Shown piece by piece: positions 19,277 through 28,183 of a DNA stretch of 64,000 nt. The position numbers were made by a program, and so were the translations under genes. The stretch spans positions 1-64,000 of the forward strand of contig JBGANQ010000044.1 of the NCBI GenBank assembly GCA_044222245.1, in the 5' to 3' direction. Below the pieces are notes generated by a model. The model saw nothing but the letters and a program-made list of their open reading frames with translations. It searched no databases and was not told the DNA's origin. The stretch comes from CALFML01 sp044222245. Lineage in GTDB: Bacteria > Myxococcota_A > Polyangia > Palsa-1104 > JAEUJZ01. Position 1 is the stretch's first letter. Every line of letters begins with the position of its first letter.

Positions 19277-20533
19277 CTACCTCGACAAAGGGGCAGAGCC
19301 AAGGAGCGCGTCCAGGGCCGCGACGAGCCCGGCGGTGGACTCGGCATAGGTCCAGCTGGCGGCGCGGGCGCGGGCGCCTTGGGCCAGCGCGAGGCGGCGC
19401 GCGCGCCCGGACTCGCCGGCGCACAGCGCCTGCAGGCAGCGGGTGAGCGCTGCGGCGTCGCGGCGCGGGAACGTGAGCCCGGTCTGGCCGGCGAGCACCA
19501 GATCTTCGGCGCAGCCGACGCCGTCCGAGGCGATGACGGGCAGGCCGGCGTGCAGCGCCTCGATCACCACGACCCCGAAGGTCTCGCGCAGCGAGGGCAG
19601 GACCAGGACGTCGGCCGCGGCGTAGAGGTCGGGCAGCTCGGACTGGTTCTTGAAACCCAGGAAGTGGACGTCGGGCACCGCGTGGGCGCGCGTCCACGCC
19701 TGCAGCTCGTCGCGCAGCGGGCCATCGCCGACCACGGCCAGCACCGCCGGGGTGCCGCCCTGCCGCAGCGCGGCGAAGGCGGCGAGCAGCAGCTGCGGGT
19801 CCTTCACCGGCACCAGCTTGCCGCAGAATAAGACAATGGGCGGCGCGGCCGCCGCCGGGTCGGCAGGCAGGCCGAGCTGCGCCTGCAGCGCCTGCCGCGC
19901 CGCCAGCCGCTGCGCCGGCGAGCGCTGGAACCGCTCGCCATCCACCGCATAGGGCGAGCAGAACACGCGCTCGGGCGCCATCCCGTAGTGCAGGAGCAGC
20001 CGCCGGTTGCCGCTCGAGACCGCCAGCGCCCCGGCGCATGCCCCGAGGTAGCGGCGCAGGATCACCTCCTTGCCGCGCTGGCGCAGCGTCGCCGCCGGCG
20101 CCTCGCCGGGCAGACAGGCCGACTCGGCGCGCATGAGCACCGGCAGCCCGGCCCGCCGCGCCGCCAGCAGCGCCAGCGGATACAGGGCGTAGTTCCAGCC
20201 CTGGATCACCACCGCGTCGTAGCTTGCCTTGTTGAGCTCGCGAAACACCTCCAGGCTGGCGACGCCCCAGAAGCGCCCGACGCCGGGGCGCGGCGCCTGG
20301 TTGGGCAGCACGATCCGGCGGTAGCCGGTCCAAAGATCGACGTCCCAGCGGAACGCCCGGCCAAACTCCGGGTCGTGCCCGGCGACCAGCCCGTGCTCAT
20401 CGCCCAGCAGCACGGTCAGCGCCAGCCGCGGGTGGCCGCTGGCGTGCACGAACCACGGCACCAGATACTGGATGGCGTGCGAGCAGACCATCGCCACGCG
20501 ATAGCGCCCGGAGGCGGCGGGCGCAGCGGCCAT
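19277..20533 (-). CDS. Glycosyltransferase, GT4/GT-B type
   Basis: A 418-residue glycosyltransferase from the ATG at 20531-20533, whose start lies within 4 bp of the SDR stop. The C-terminal Rossmann domain has LFCGKLVPVKDPQLLLAAFA, VVGDGPLRDEL and the EX7E nucleotide-sugar motif in LRETFGVVVIEALHAGLP. The N-terminal domain starts VAMVCSHAIQYLVPWFVH. It would transfer a sugar from a nucleotide donor, probably at the cytoplasmic face. It is coupled with the pteridine-reductase-like SDR, but the acceptor cannot be read. Confidence 0.9.
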   Translation of the reverse strand: MAAAPAASGRYRVAMVCSHAIQYLVPWFVHASGHPRLALTVLLGDEHGLVAGHDPEFGRAFRWDVDLWTGYRRIVLPNQAPRPGVGRFWGVASLEVFRELNKASYDAVVIQGWNYALYPLALLAARRAGLPVLMRAESACLPGEAPAATLRQRGKEVILRRYLGACAGALAVSSGNRRLLLHYGMAPERVFCSPYAVDGERFQRSPAQRLAARQALQAQLGLPADPAAAAPPIVLFCGKLVPVKDPQLLLAAFAALRQGGTPAVLAVVGDGPLRDELQAWTRAHAVPDVHFLGFKNQSELPDLYAAADVLVLPSLRETFGVVVIEALHAGLPVIASDGVGCAEDLVLAGQTGLTFPRRDAAALTRCLQALCAGESGRARRLALAQGARARAASWTYAESTAGLVAALDALLGSAPLSR

Positions 20534-20534
20534 C

Positions 20535-21269
20535 CTAGCGCAGCCCCTGGCCACCATCGACGGGCAGGCAGACGCCGGTCAGGTAGGACTCGCTAAGCAG
20601 GAAGCGCACCGCGCGCGCCACGTCGCCGGGCTGCCCCTGCCGACCGAGCGGCACCCGCGCCAGCACCCGCGCCTGCGCTGTCGCATCATAGTCCTCGGGA
20701 AAGAGCACCGTGCCGGGGGCCACCGCGTTCACCCGCACGGTCGGGGCGAGCTCGCGCGCCAGGATGCGCGTCAGGTGCAAAAGGCCCGCCTTGGCCACCG
20801 CGTAGGCGCTGTACTCGCTCCACGGCTGCCAGGCGGCGATGTCGACCAGGTTGACGATGGCGGTCGCTCCGGCTGCCACCGCCAGGCGGATGCAGCGCTG
20901 CGGCGCGGTCAGATTGACCGCCAGCTGCTCGTCCCACGCCTGGTCGGTCAGCGAGTGAAACGGGGTGCGCCCGAAGATCGCCGCGTTGTTGACCAGCATG
21001 TCGATGCGCCCGGCCATCGCCTCCAGGCGCTGGAACATGGCGACAGTCTCCCCGGTGTCGCGGAGGTTGGCGCGCACCGCCAGCGAGCCGCGGCCAAGCC
21101 GCAGCGCCAGCGTCTCGGCATCCGACTGCGAGCGGTGGTAGTGCACCGCCAGCCGCGCCCCGGCCCGCGCGAGCTCCTCGCAGATCGTGCGACCGACGCG
21201 CTGGCCGCCGCCGGTCACCAAGATGAGCCGGCCGGCAAGCTCGCTGCCTCCACTTGGTTGCTGTCGCAT
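20535..21269 (-). CDS. SDR family oxidoreductase, pteridine-reductase-like
   Basis: A 244-residue classical SDR, starting at the ATG 21267-21269 (M7 of a longer frame). It has the cofactor loop VTGGGQRVGR, NAG-like NNAAIF, the catalytic Tyr-x3-Lys in YSAYAVAKAGL and VNAVAPGTV. The TGGGxRxG start is most like PTR1/FolM-type reductases, which reduce pteridines or folate, but this subgroup also includes other enzymes. The glycosyltransferase gene starts just at its end, suggesting co-transcription. Confidence 0.85.
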   Translation of the reverse strand: MRQQPSGGSELAGRLILVTGGGQRVGRTICEELARAGARLAVHYHRSQSDAETLALRLGRGSLAVRANLRDTGETVAMFQRLEAMAGRIDMLVNNAAIFGRTPFHSLTDQAWDEQLAVNLTAPQRCIRLAVAAGATAIVNLVDIAAWQPWSEYSAYAVAKAGLLHLTRILARELAPTVRVNAVAPGTVLFPEDYDATAQARVLARVPLGRQGQPGDVARAVRFLLSESYLTGVCLPVDGGQGLR

Positions 21270-21329
21270 GGTCACAAGATAATGCAATCCGTGCCCGCAC
21301 GGGTGCCGGCGCGACTACAATGCATCCCC

Positions 21330-22361
21330 ATGTCCCGGGAGCAAGCCCAAAGCCACCCCTGCAACCTGCCGCACCACCCAAGAGGCCCCCAGCGGGTGCT
21401 GCGCGGCGCCGTGCTGGCAACCGTGCTCGCCGGCTGCCAGGCTCACACCGGACCGCCGCCGCCGACTCCCGTCGGTCGCCCCGCCCCGGCCGCTGCGGCG
21501 CCCGCAGGTGGCGACAGCCAGGCGGCGCCCTTTGTACTCCAGCTGCGCGATGGCAAGACCGGCGCCGCGCTGTCCCCCGAAGCGCTGACCGAGCGCCTGC
21601 GCGCTGCCCAGGCGATCTACCTCGGCGAGCGCCACAACAGCCGCTCCTCGCACAAGGCGCAGCTGCAGCTACTGGAGCAAGTCTACGCGCTCGGCCAGCC
21701 GGTGGCGGTCGGGGTCGAGATGCTGCCGCGCACCCTGCAGCCGCAGCTTGCGGCCTACCTGGCCGGTAGCCTCGACGAGGCGGGCTTTCTCGCCGCCGTC
21801 GACTGGCAGCACACCTGGGGCTTTGACTTCGCCCTGTACCAGCCGCTGTTCGAGTTCTGCCGCCGGCACGGCCTGCGCATGTACGCGCTCAACGCCCCGC
21901 GCGAGCTCGCCAAGGCGGTGCGCCAGCGCGGCGTCGCCGGCCTGACCGCCGCCGAGCGCGCCGAGCTGCCAAGCGGCTACCCGTGGCCCGCCCCCGAGGC
22001 CCACCGCCGCGCCGTGCAGGAGGTGTTCGCCCGCCACTCGTTCGGCGATGAAGACAAGCGCACCCCGGCCGAGCGGGTGGCCGCCTTCGAGCGCTTCTAC
22101 GCCGCGCAGCTCGTCTGGGACGAGTCGATGGCGCAGGGCGTGGCGACGATCCTCGGCGGCGCCCACCCGCCGGCCCGCGTCGTCGTGCTGGCCGGCGCCG
22201 GCCACGTCGGGCGCTTCGCCATCCCGGCGCGGGCGGCGCGGCGCGGCGTCGCCACTGGCCTCTCGCTCGGCCCCGTCAGCGAGCACAGCGACGAGCCCCC
22301 CTCCCCCGCCGACGAAGTCGATGTCCAGATCGTCCTGCCGGCGCCGCCGCCGACCAGCTAG
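21330..22361 (+). CDS. ChaN-like lipoprotein (iron/heme-binding family)
   Basis: A 343-residue lipoprotein (lipobox LAGCQAH) from the ATG at 21330. After a Pro/Ala-rich linker the ChaN-type domain shows AIYLGERHNSRSSHKAQLQL, VAVGVEMLPRTLQ and WGFDFALYQPLFEFCRRHGL. It ends in an AGAGHVGRFAIP motif. ChaN homologues bind heme or iron and are structurally similar to TraB/PrgY and erythromycin-esterase-like enzymes. It is divergent from the SDR, with 60 bp between. The exact role is unknown. Confidence 0.85.
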   Translation: MSREQAQSHPCNLPHHPRGPQRVLRGAVLATVLAGCQAHTGPPPPTPVGRPAPAAAAPAGGDSQAAPFVLQLRDGKTGAALSPEALTERLRAAQAIYLGERHNSRSSHKAQLQLLEQVYALGQPVAVGVEMLPRTLQPQLAAYLAGSLDEAGFLAAVDWQHTWGFDFALYQPLFEFCRRHGLRMYALNAPRELAKAVRQRGVAGLTAAERAELPSGYPWPAPEAHRRAVQEVFARHSFGDEDKRTPAERVAAFERFYAAQLVWDESMAQGVATILGGAHPPARVVVLAGAGHVGRFAIPARAARRGVATGLSLGPVSEHSDEPPSPADEVDVQIVLPAPPPTS

Positions 22362-22396
22362 CCGGCGGCCCTGAAGGCGCGCCGCGCGACTGCGAG

Positions 22397-22825
22397 CTAG
22401 TCGTCGGATCGGCTGCGGCGCAGCTGCTTGGTGCTGGAGCGCTGCCGCTTGTCGGCGACCCGGCGCTCTTTGGCGGCACGGCTCGGGCGGGTCGGGCGCC
22501 GCGGGGTCGGGCGCTCCAGCGCGCGCAGGATGAGGGCGCGCAGCTTCTCGCGGGCGTCGTCCAGGTTGCGGCTCTGATCGCGGGTGAGCTGGCTTATGAT
22601 CAAAAGCCAGCCGTCGCTGGTAAGCCGCGAACCGGCCAGCATGCGCAGCCGCGCCTTGGTCGCCTCGTCCAGGGCCCGGGTGCCCGGAAGGTCAAAGCGC
22701 AGCTCGACCTTGCTCGCCACCTTGTTGACGTTCTGGCCCCCAGGTCCCGAGGAGCGGGCGGCGGTCCAGCTGAGATCGCCGGGAGGGACCTGCAAGGCGG
22801 CGCTGATGATCAAGGGCTCGTTCAT
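22397..22825 (-). CDS. arfB: ArfB-like peptide chain release factor family protein
   Basis: A 142-residue class-I release-factor fold protein with the peptidyl-hydrolase GGQ motif in SSGPGGQNVNKVASKVELRF. It starts at the ATG 22823-22825; an upstream extension is antisense to the next gene. It is too short to contain the stop-codon-recognising domains, and it ends in a basic Arg/Lys/Ser tail (LRRSRSDD after RQRSSTKQ), as in ArfB, which inserts into the empty mRNA channel to rescue stalled ribosomes. Confidence 0.9.
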   Translation of the reverse strand: MNEPLIISAALQVPPGDLSWTAARSSGPGGQNVNKVASKVELRFDLPGTRALDEATKARLRMLAGSRLTSDGWLLIISQLTRDQSRNLDDAREKLRALILRALERPTPRRPTRPSRAAKERRVADKRQRSSTKQLRRSRSDD

Positions 22826-22934
22826 ACTCAGTCGAGTATATAGTCCTGTTGAACGGATAAATCCCGGTCCAAGCCCGATCGCGCCGGTGCCTTCGCGCCG
22901 GTCCGCCTCTGGCAGATGAAAGGTCGGCAAGTCC

Positions 22935-23762
22935 ATGAAGATCCCCTCGCTAGCGCTGTGCCTCGGCCTCGCAGTCACCGCCTGCAGCGGGTCCGCCGCA
23001 AGCCCCCCGGGCCCCGACCCCGGAGCCCCCGACCCCGATCTGGCGCCGAGCAGCGCCCGCATCGCTGGCACCGTCATCGACCTTGCGCAGAAGGGCTTCC
23101 CCGGGGCCAGCGTAAAGCTCTGCGCCACCGGCTGCCGCGAGGTCCAGACCGACAGCGCCGGCCGCTTCGAGATTGCCGGGGTGACCGCCGCCTCCTACGG
23201 TCTGCACGTAGAGCTGCCGGGGGCGGCGCCGACCGACTACGGCAAGGTGGTGGTCCCGCTTTATTACTTCGACCCGCGGGTCACGCCGGTCCAAACGATC
23301 GCGCCGATCGTGCTGCCGCGGGCCGGGCAGAGCGTCGCCCTTGGCGCCGGCACGCAGACGGTGGCGATCGATGCGACGCTGTCGCTCACCGTGGACGCCG
23401 ACGCCCTGACGCTACCGCCTGGCACCGGCGCGCCGCGGCTGGCCGGCATGCGCGTGCCGGCGGGGCTATACCCCGACTTCTGCCTGCCGAGCGGCGATGG
23501 CCGCATCCTTGCCGAGTGGGCCTTTATGCCCTTTGGCACGACGAGCAGCGCGCCGATCTCGATCCACATCGGGGACAGCCTCGGCCTGCCCCCAGGCAGC
23601 CTGGTGGTCCTCAGCAGCATCGACCCCGACTTCGGGCGGCCCGAGCGCCAGGGCATGGGCCGGGTCACCGCCGACGGCACCGCGATCGACTCGCTGGCGG
23701 CGATGGAGCTGCACCGGCTGACCTGGCTGGTCGTCTCGCTGCCCGGCGGCGGCGGCGCCTAG
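22935..23762 (+). CDS. Lipoprotein with carboxypeptidase-regulatory-like domain
   Basis: A 275-residue lipoprotein (signal KIPSLALCLGLAVTAC). Residues 40-105 form a CarboxypepD_reg-type fold (IAGTVIDLAQKGFPGASVKL, then TDSAGRFEIAGVTAASYGL). The remainder is a beta-rich region with VDADALTLPPGTGAPRLAGM and WAFMPFGTTSSAPISIHIGD. Such folds act as surface-exposed binding or structural modules. No catalytic residues are seen. Function unknown. Confidence 0.7.
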   Translation: MKIPSLALCLGLAVTACSGSAASPPGPDPGAPDPDLAPSSARIAGTVIDLAQKGFPGASVKLCATGCREVQTDSAGRFEIAGVTAASYGLHVELPGAAPTDYGKVVVPLYYFDPRVTPVQTIAPIVLPRAGQSVALGAGTQTVAIDATLSLTVDADALTLPPGTGAPRLAGMRVPAGLYPDFCLPSGDGRILAEWAFMPFGTTSSAPISIHIGDSLGLPPGSLVVLSSIDPDFGRPERQGMGRVTADGTAIDSLAAMELHRLTWLVVSLPGGGGA

Positions 23763-23867
23763 CAGCGAGCTCGCGGCGGCACCGGCGCGTTGACCGGGGC
23801 GCGGCCGGCTGTGCGATAATCAGGTCGTGCCCAAGGTTCGCCTCACTGCCGGGCCCGGGGGGCCGCC

Positions 23868-25115
23868 ATGAGCGAGGCCCCGCCCGCCGCCCCCGCTCCG
23901 CCGGCCGGCGCCGCCGAGCCGCTGTACAACCCGCTCGCCGCGTCGTTCCGGATCGATCCCTACCCGGCGCTGCACCGGCTGCGATCACTCGATCCGGTGC
24001 ACTGGTCGCCCAGCGGCTACTGCTGGATCCTGTCGCGCTACCAGGACATCAAGCTGGTGCTGGGCGACAAGCGCTTCGCCATCGACCTGCCGCGCCTGAT
24101 GGCGATTCCGGCGCTGCGGGCGGTGTTCGCCGAGCCGTACAACCAGATCATCCGCACCCAGCTCTTGTCCTCGGATCCGCCGGATCACCCGCGCATCCGG
24201 GCGCTGTTTCAGCGGGCGGTGTCGCCGCCGCGCATGGAGCGGCTGCGCCGCCGCATCCAGGAGATCGTCGATGAGCTCCTCGGCGCGGCGCTGGCCCGCG
24301 GCGGCATGGACCTGATCGCCGACTTCGCCCACGCCCTGCCCTTCCGCGTCATCTGCGAGATCCTCAACATCCCCGAGCCGGATCGCCCGCCTCTGGCCGA
24401 CTACACCCACGCGATGATGCGGCCCACCGATCCGACGCCGATGTCGCACAAGGAGACCGCAGAGTCAAACCGCGCCGCGCTCGGCTTTGCCGACTACTTC
24501 CTGCGCTGCCTGCAGCGCTCCGGCGCCAGCCCCGGCGACGACTTCTTCGGCGAGCTCGTCGCCGCGGTGCACGCCGGGACGCTGAGCCAGCAGGAGTTTG
24601 TCGCCAACCTCATCCTGCTTTTCTGCGCCGGCCATGACACGGTCATCAACCTGTTTGGCAACGGCATGCTGGCGCTGCACCGCCACCCGCGGCAGTGGCA
24701 GCTGCTGGTCGAGGACCAAGAGGGCGCGCTGCTCAAAGGAGCGATCGAGGAGCTTTTGCGCTTTGACACCTCGGTGCAGATCGGCCGCCGGACGGCGATG
24801 GAGGACGTCCAGCTCGGCGACCGGACAATCTATGCCGGGCAGTACGTGCTGTGTCTACTCGGCGCCGGCAACCGCGACCCCGAGGTGTTCGCCGATCCCG
24901 ACCGCCTGGACGTGACGCGCAAGAACGTCAAGCCGCTGTCGTTCGGCGGCGGCATCCACCACTGCCTGGGCGCGCAGCTGGCGCGCCTTGAGGGCGAGCT
25001 TGGCATCGGCGCCCTTTTGCGCCGCGCTCCCGAGCTGACCCTGGAGACGCTGGAGCCGGAGTGGAAGCAGAACACCTTCGTGCGCGGCGTCAAAGAGCTG
25101 CGCGTCCTTTTTTAA
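23868..25115 (+). CDS. Cytochrome P450
   Basis: A 415-residue soluble P450. The I-helix contains ILLFCAGHDTVINL (A-G-x-D-T), the K-helix E-x2-R is in EELLRFDTSVQIGR, and the haem-Cys signature is FGGGIHHCLGAQLARLE. It lacks an N-terminal membrane helix, as in bacterial class-I enzymes, and would need ferredoxin partners, which are not in this window. The SAM-dependent O-methyltransferase-like gene begins 54 bp downstream, so the pair looks like tailoring enzymes for a small molecule. The substrate is unknown. Confidence 0.95.
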   Translation: MSEAPPAAPAPPAGAAEPLYNPLAASFRIDPYPALHRLRSLDPVHWSPSGYCWILSRYQDIKLVLGDKRFAIDLPRLMAIPALRAVFAEPYNQIIRTQLLSSDPPDHPRIRALFQRAVSPPRMERLRRRIQEIVDELLGAALARGGMDLIADFAHALPFRVICEILNIPEPDRPPLADYTHAMMRPTDPTPMSHKETAESNRAALGFADYFLRCLQRSGASPGDDFFGELVAAVHAGTLSQQEFVANLILLFCAGHDTVINLFGNGMLALHRHPRQWQLLVEDQEGALLKGAIEELLRFDTSVQIGRRTAMEDVQLGDRTIYAGQYVLCLLGAGNRDPEVFADPDRLDVTRKNVKPLSFGGGIHHCLGAQLARLEGELGIGALLRRAPELTLETLEPEWKQNTFVRGVKELRVLF

Positions 25116-25169
25116 GCCGGTGTCGCCCGCTGTAAACCGGACCCTGAGCTGCGCTGGAGCCCCTACCAG

Positions 25170-25868
25170 ATGACCCCCAAAGAGGCCGTAGACTGGCTGA
25201 AGTACGACGCGCGCTGCGCATTTTTCACAAACGCCATCCAGTTTATCAACTGGGAAAAAGTAGAAGGCGACATCCTGGAGTTCGGCGTCTCGGTGGGCAA
25301 GAGCCTGGGCCTGCTCGGGCAGCTGCAACGGGAGAACCTTGCCCTGTGGCAGTACGCCGAGCCGGCCTGCACCCGCCGCCGGCTCGCTGGCTTTGACTCA
25401 TTCCAGGGCCTGCCGCCCGACGACGCCGAGCACCCGCGCTGGCAGGCAGGGTCGTTTGCCACCAACTACTTGCACGGACACCCGAGCCTGGACTACGGGG
25501 CGCCGATCACTCCCGAGTCGATCGGCCGGCTGTTCCTGGCCTGCGAGCTGGCGATTCCCGAGATTGAGGTCGGCTGGTTCAAAGAGACGATCCAGCGGAC
25601 GATTCCCGGCAAGTACCCAAAGATTGCCCTGCTGCACATCGACAGCGACCTGTATCCCTCCGCCCGCGAGGTCCTGTTCGGCGTCGAGCCGAGCCTGTCG
25701 GATGGCTGCCTGGTGTGCTTTGACGACTGGTTTATGTACAAAGGGAATCCCGACCAGGGCGAGCAGCGCGCCTTCCGCGAGTTCCTGGACGAGCACCCGC
25801 ACTGGCGGGCGATTCCCTACCAGCCGTACTCGGTCTTCTGCAACTCGTTCATCTTGAGCCGGCGCTAG
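25170..25868 (+). CDS. TylF/MycF-type O-methyltransferase
   Basis: A 232-residue SAM-dependent methyltransferase of the macrocin O-methyltransferase family. It has the SAM motif ILEFGVSVGKSL (about residues 31-42), LAGFDSFQGLPPD, and the Mg-binding Asp pair in LLHIDSDLYPSAREVL and VCFDDWFMY. This family methylates sugar hydroxyls of macrolides and many other substrates. It lies directly after the P450 gene on the same strand. The partner substrate is not visible, and the pair is too small to call a full biosynthetic cluster. Confidence 0.88.
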   Translation: MTPKEAVDWLKYDARCAFFTNAIQFINWEKVEGDILEFGVSVGKSLGLLGQLQRENLALWQYAEPACTRRRLAGFDSFQGLPPDDAEHPRWQAGSFATNYLHGHPSLDYGAPITPESIGRLFLACELAIPEIEVGWFKETIQRTIPGKYPKIALLHIDSDLYPSAREVLFGVEPSLSDGCLVCFDDWFMYKGNPDQGEQRAFREFLDEHPHWRAIPYQPYSVFCNSFILSRR

Positions 25869-25878
25869 AGCGCAGCGG

Positions 25879-27399
25879 CTAGGGAACCGGCGAAGAGAGG
25901 GGAACCTGATCGCCGATGACGAACACCCGACCGCCGGTGGTGAACACCCGGCGCAGGCTGCTGGTGGTCGCCGCAGCCATGGGGTCGAGGGGGTTTTTCG
26001 GCGCCACCGCGGTCGGGTTCCAGTGGAACAGCGCCCCGGCATCGCCGGCGATCCACAGATCAGAGAGCCCGCTGCCCCCCACCGCGTTGAGGTTGCCGCC
26101 GGGAGCGGACGGCGTGCAGCCGCCGCTGCAGACCACCTGAAACGCCGGATAGAGGGTCGCGGGGGTGGTGCCACCGAGCAGGCTGTTGTTGCTGTAGAGC
26201 ATGGTGCCGTTGGTGCCGACGGCCAGGAGCTCGCGGGTGATGGCCTCGAACTTGGTCCAGATTCCCAGCAGGCGGTTCGCGGTGAGGTAGCCGCTGCCGC
26301 TGTTGGAGTAGTCGGTGTAGATATAGCTGCCGTCGCTCTGGAATGAGTACGCCTGCAGGATGTAGCCGCCGGTTGCGGTGTCGTTGCCGACAAACCAGCA
26401 CTCGTTGCCGGCGATGCAGCTGACGTCGGTGAAGGCGATGGTGGTGTTCACCGCGGACGCCACGCCGCCGCCTGCCACATGCGCCCGGTAGGCGCTGGTC
26501 ACCGCGAAGGCGGCGACTCCGTTGATGCCGGTCTGGTAGCGGTGGCCGATGAAGTTGTTGTGGCCGGCGAAGAACACGTCATCGGTGGCCTGATTGGCGA
26601 CCGAGACGCCGACCCAGTTTGGCAGCTGCGACGAGCCCGGATCAAAGGGCACGTTCATCGAGTTCACCAGCGGCACCGCGGTGAGCGCGGTCCCGTTCCA
26701 GCGCGCCACGGCTCCCTTGTCGCCGGCCACCCATACGTAGTCCCGCCCGGCGCCGGCCACCGCGCGCCAGGTCGGCGGGGCGGCGGCGAGCTCGGGCGGC
26801 AGCTCGATGGTGTGAAAGACCCGCCCGTCCCAGCGCAGGATCATTCCCTGGTCGCCGACCACCCAGATGTTGTCGGGGGCGTTGCCCCAGGAGGCCAGCG
26901 GGACCTTGCCGACCGGCGGCAGCTCGGCCGGACCCTGATGGATCGTACAGGCGCTGCCGGCGCTCGGGGTCAGGTTGATGCTGACATCCTGGCGGCTCTT
27001 GCCGGCAAGCTCGATGGTCGCGGTGCCGCTGGCGGCGATGCAGGGGAGCAGGTTCTGATAGGCGAACACGCTGAGGGCGAGCTTACCGGACAGGCCGGGC
27101 GGCAACCGGAAGCCGAACTGACTCAGGTTCTGGGTGATGGCGGCGGCGCGCGTTACTGCCGGCTGGGCGTCCACCACGCTGTAGTAGGCGCCGAGCGAGG
27201 GGTTGCCGGACGGCAGGCCCTGCACCGTGACCAGGATGTTCTGGTTGTCATCACAGGCGCCAAGGCCGAGGCCGGCCAGAAGGCCAAGGCATAGGCCCAC
27301 GCGAGGACCGACGCGGCCGGCGCGGCCTGCCAGCTGGCGCGCTGTCCGCTGGCAGCTCGGTTTCGCGCTCGCGCAAGGCGGAGCCGGTAGCGATGTCAT
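25879..27399 (-). CDS. Secreted lipoprotein with beta-propeller-like repeats
   Basis: A 506-residue lipoprotein, start at the ATG 27397-27399 behind a strong GGGAGGG site. The signal ends LAGLGLGACDDN. Repeated elements such as NIWVVGDQGMILRWDGRVFH and YVWVAGDKGAVARWNG, then LLAVGTNGTMLYSNN and LWIAGDAGALFHWN, fit a YCF48/BNR-type propeller with about six blades. These proteins are common in myxobacterial-type genomes as surface lipoproteins. The binding partner is unknown. It points away from the small Cys-rich lipoprotein. Confidence 0.72.
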   Translation of the reverse strand: MTSLPAPPCASAKPSCQRTARQLAGRAGRVGPRVGLCLGLLAGLGLGACDDNQNILVTVQGLPSGNPSLGAYYSVVDAQPAVTRAAAITQNLSQFGFRLPPGLSGKLALSVFAYQNLLPCIAASGTATIELAGKSRQDVSINLTPSAGSACTIHQGPAELPPVGKVPLASWGNAPDNIWVVGDQGMILRWDGRVFHTIELPPELAAAPPTWRAVAGAGRDYVWVAGDKGAVARWNGTALTAVPLVNSMNVPFDPGSSQLPNWVGVSVANQATDDVFFAGHNNFIGHRYQTGINGVAAFAVTSAYRAHVAGGGVASAVNTTIAFTDVSCIAGNECWFVGNDTATGGYILQAYSFQSDGSYIYTDYSNSGSGYLTANRLLGIWTKFEAITRELLAVGTNGTMLYSNNSLLGGTTPATLYPAFQVVCSGGCTPSAPGGNLNAVGGSGLSDLWIAGDAGALFHWNPTAVAPKNPLDPMAAATTSSLRRVFTTGGRVFVIGDQVPLSSPVP

Positions 27400-27511
27400 G
27401 CGTCCCTCCCGAGGAAGCTTCGGCTCATCATAGCACCGCCCTCCGCGGCGCGTCGACCTGGGCCCCACCGGGGTCGCCGCGGTCAGGCAGGCAGCAGCAA
27501 ACTCTGATAAC

Positions 27512-28066
27512 ATGAGCCAATTCGCTGGGGCTTGTGCCCCAGGTTCGCGGGCCCGCGGTGGGCCGCTTGGGGGGAACCGAGCCGTGGCATCTGTCTGCAC
27601 ATCCAATATTTCTGCCCACACTTCTGCCCACATTTCCGTCAACACCTCCGCCCACACTTCTGCAGCTGTTCTGGCGCAGATTCCTTCGCAATCACCTCGG
27701 CTTGCGGGAGCTTGGGAATGGGCAGCTCGCCTTCTGAATCGCCGCCGCGGCGGCCTGGGGGCGCTGGCCCTGACGGCGCTTTTGGCCGGCACCGCCGTGG
27801 GCTGCGCGGGCGGCAAGCCGGCGGTCCAGTACAGCGCCGATCAGCTCCTGTCCATGTGGAACGAAACGATGAAGAGCCTGGCCGACAAGCACGCGGGCTG
27901 CCCGTACGAGCGCGACTTGCCGTTCAACCACCGCGAAGGGGCGTGCTATCCGCTCAAGTGCCGGAACTCGGGCGACGAGGCGTCGCTGCTGCGCAAAAAT
28001 GACGGCTATATCTACAAGTGCGATGCGGGCTGCGATGGCGGATGTAGCTCACTGGCGCGGTTCTAG
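27512..28066 (+). CDS. Small Cys-rich lipoprotein with uncertain start
   Basis: The 184-residue frame has a convincing lipoprotein signal at about residues 75-97 (GLGALALTALLAGTAVGCAG after RLLNRRR) and a Cys-rich C-terminus (GCPYERDL, then GACYPLKCRN and YIYKCDAGCDGGCSS). The only in-frame starts before the signal are the ATG at 27512 and a GTG at 27584, which give n-regions too long for a normal lipoprotein. A 12-bp tandem repeat (27610-27669) and a perfect hairpin (27525-27542) lie in this part. The true start may be a rarer codon or the 5' part may have been remodelled. Confidence 0.55.
   Translation: MSQFAGACAPGSRARGGPLGGNRAVASVCTSNISAHTSAHISVNTSAHTSAAVLAQIPSQSPRLAGAWEWAARLLNRRRGGLGALALTALLAGTAVGCAGGKPAVQYSADQLLSMWNETMKSLADKHAGCPYERDLPFNHREGACYPLKCRNSGDEASLLRKNDGYIYKCDAGCDGGCSSLARF
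27525..27542. repeat. Perfect 7-bp hairpin
   Basis: CTGGGGC (27525-27531) and GCCCCAG (27536-27542) flank the loop TTGT. It lies just after the ATG at 27512, within the presumed N-terminal region of the Cys-rich lipoprotein. It might affect translation if that start is used, or act as a terminator remnant. No T-run follows on the plus strand. Confidence 0.4.
27610..27669. repeat. 12-bp tandem repeat, five units (four similar)
   Basis: Units of TTCTGCCCACAC type at 27610, 27622, 27634, 27646 and a degenerate one at 27658. It encodes SAHT/SAHI-like four-residue repeats if the frame at 27512 is used. It is AT-richer than the neighbours. It may be a minisatellite, perhaps with variable copy number between strains. 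Confidence 0.65.
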
Positions 28067-28183
28067 GAGCTCCGGTCGGCCGACGCCTGTTTTGCTGCGC
28101 GAGGCTGGATGTGACCTAGTGCAAGTGCTGGGGGGCCAAAGAACCACACTGAAGCGGCTTTCTGGAAGTGCGATATTTCTGGG

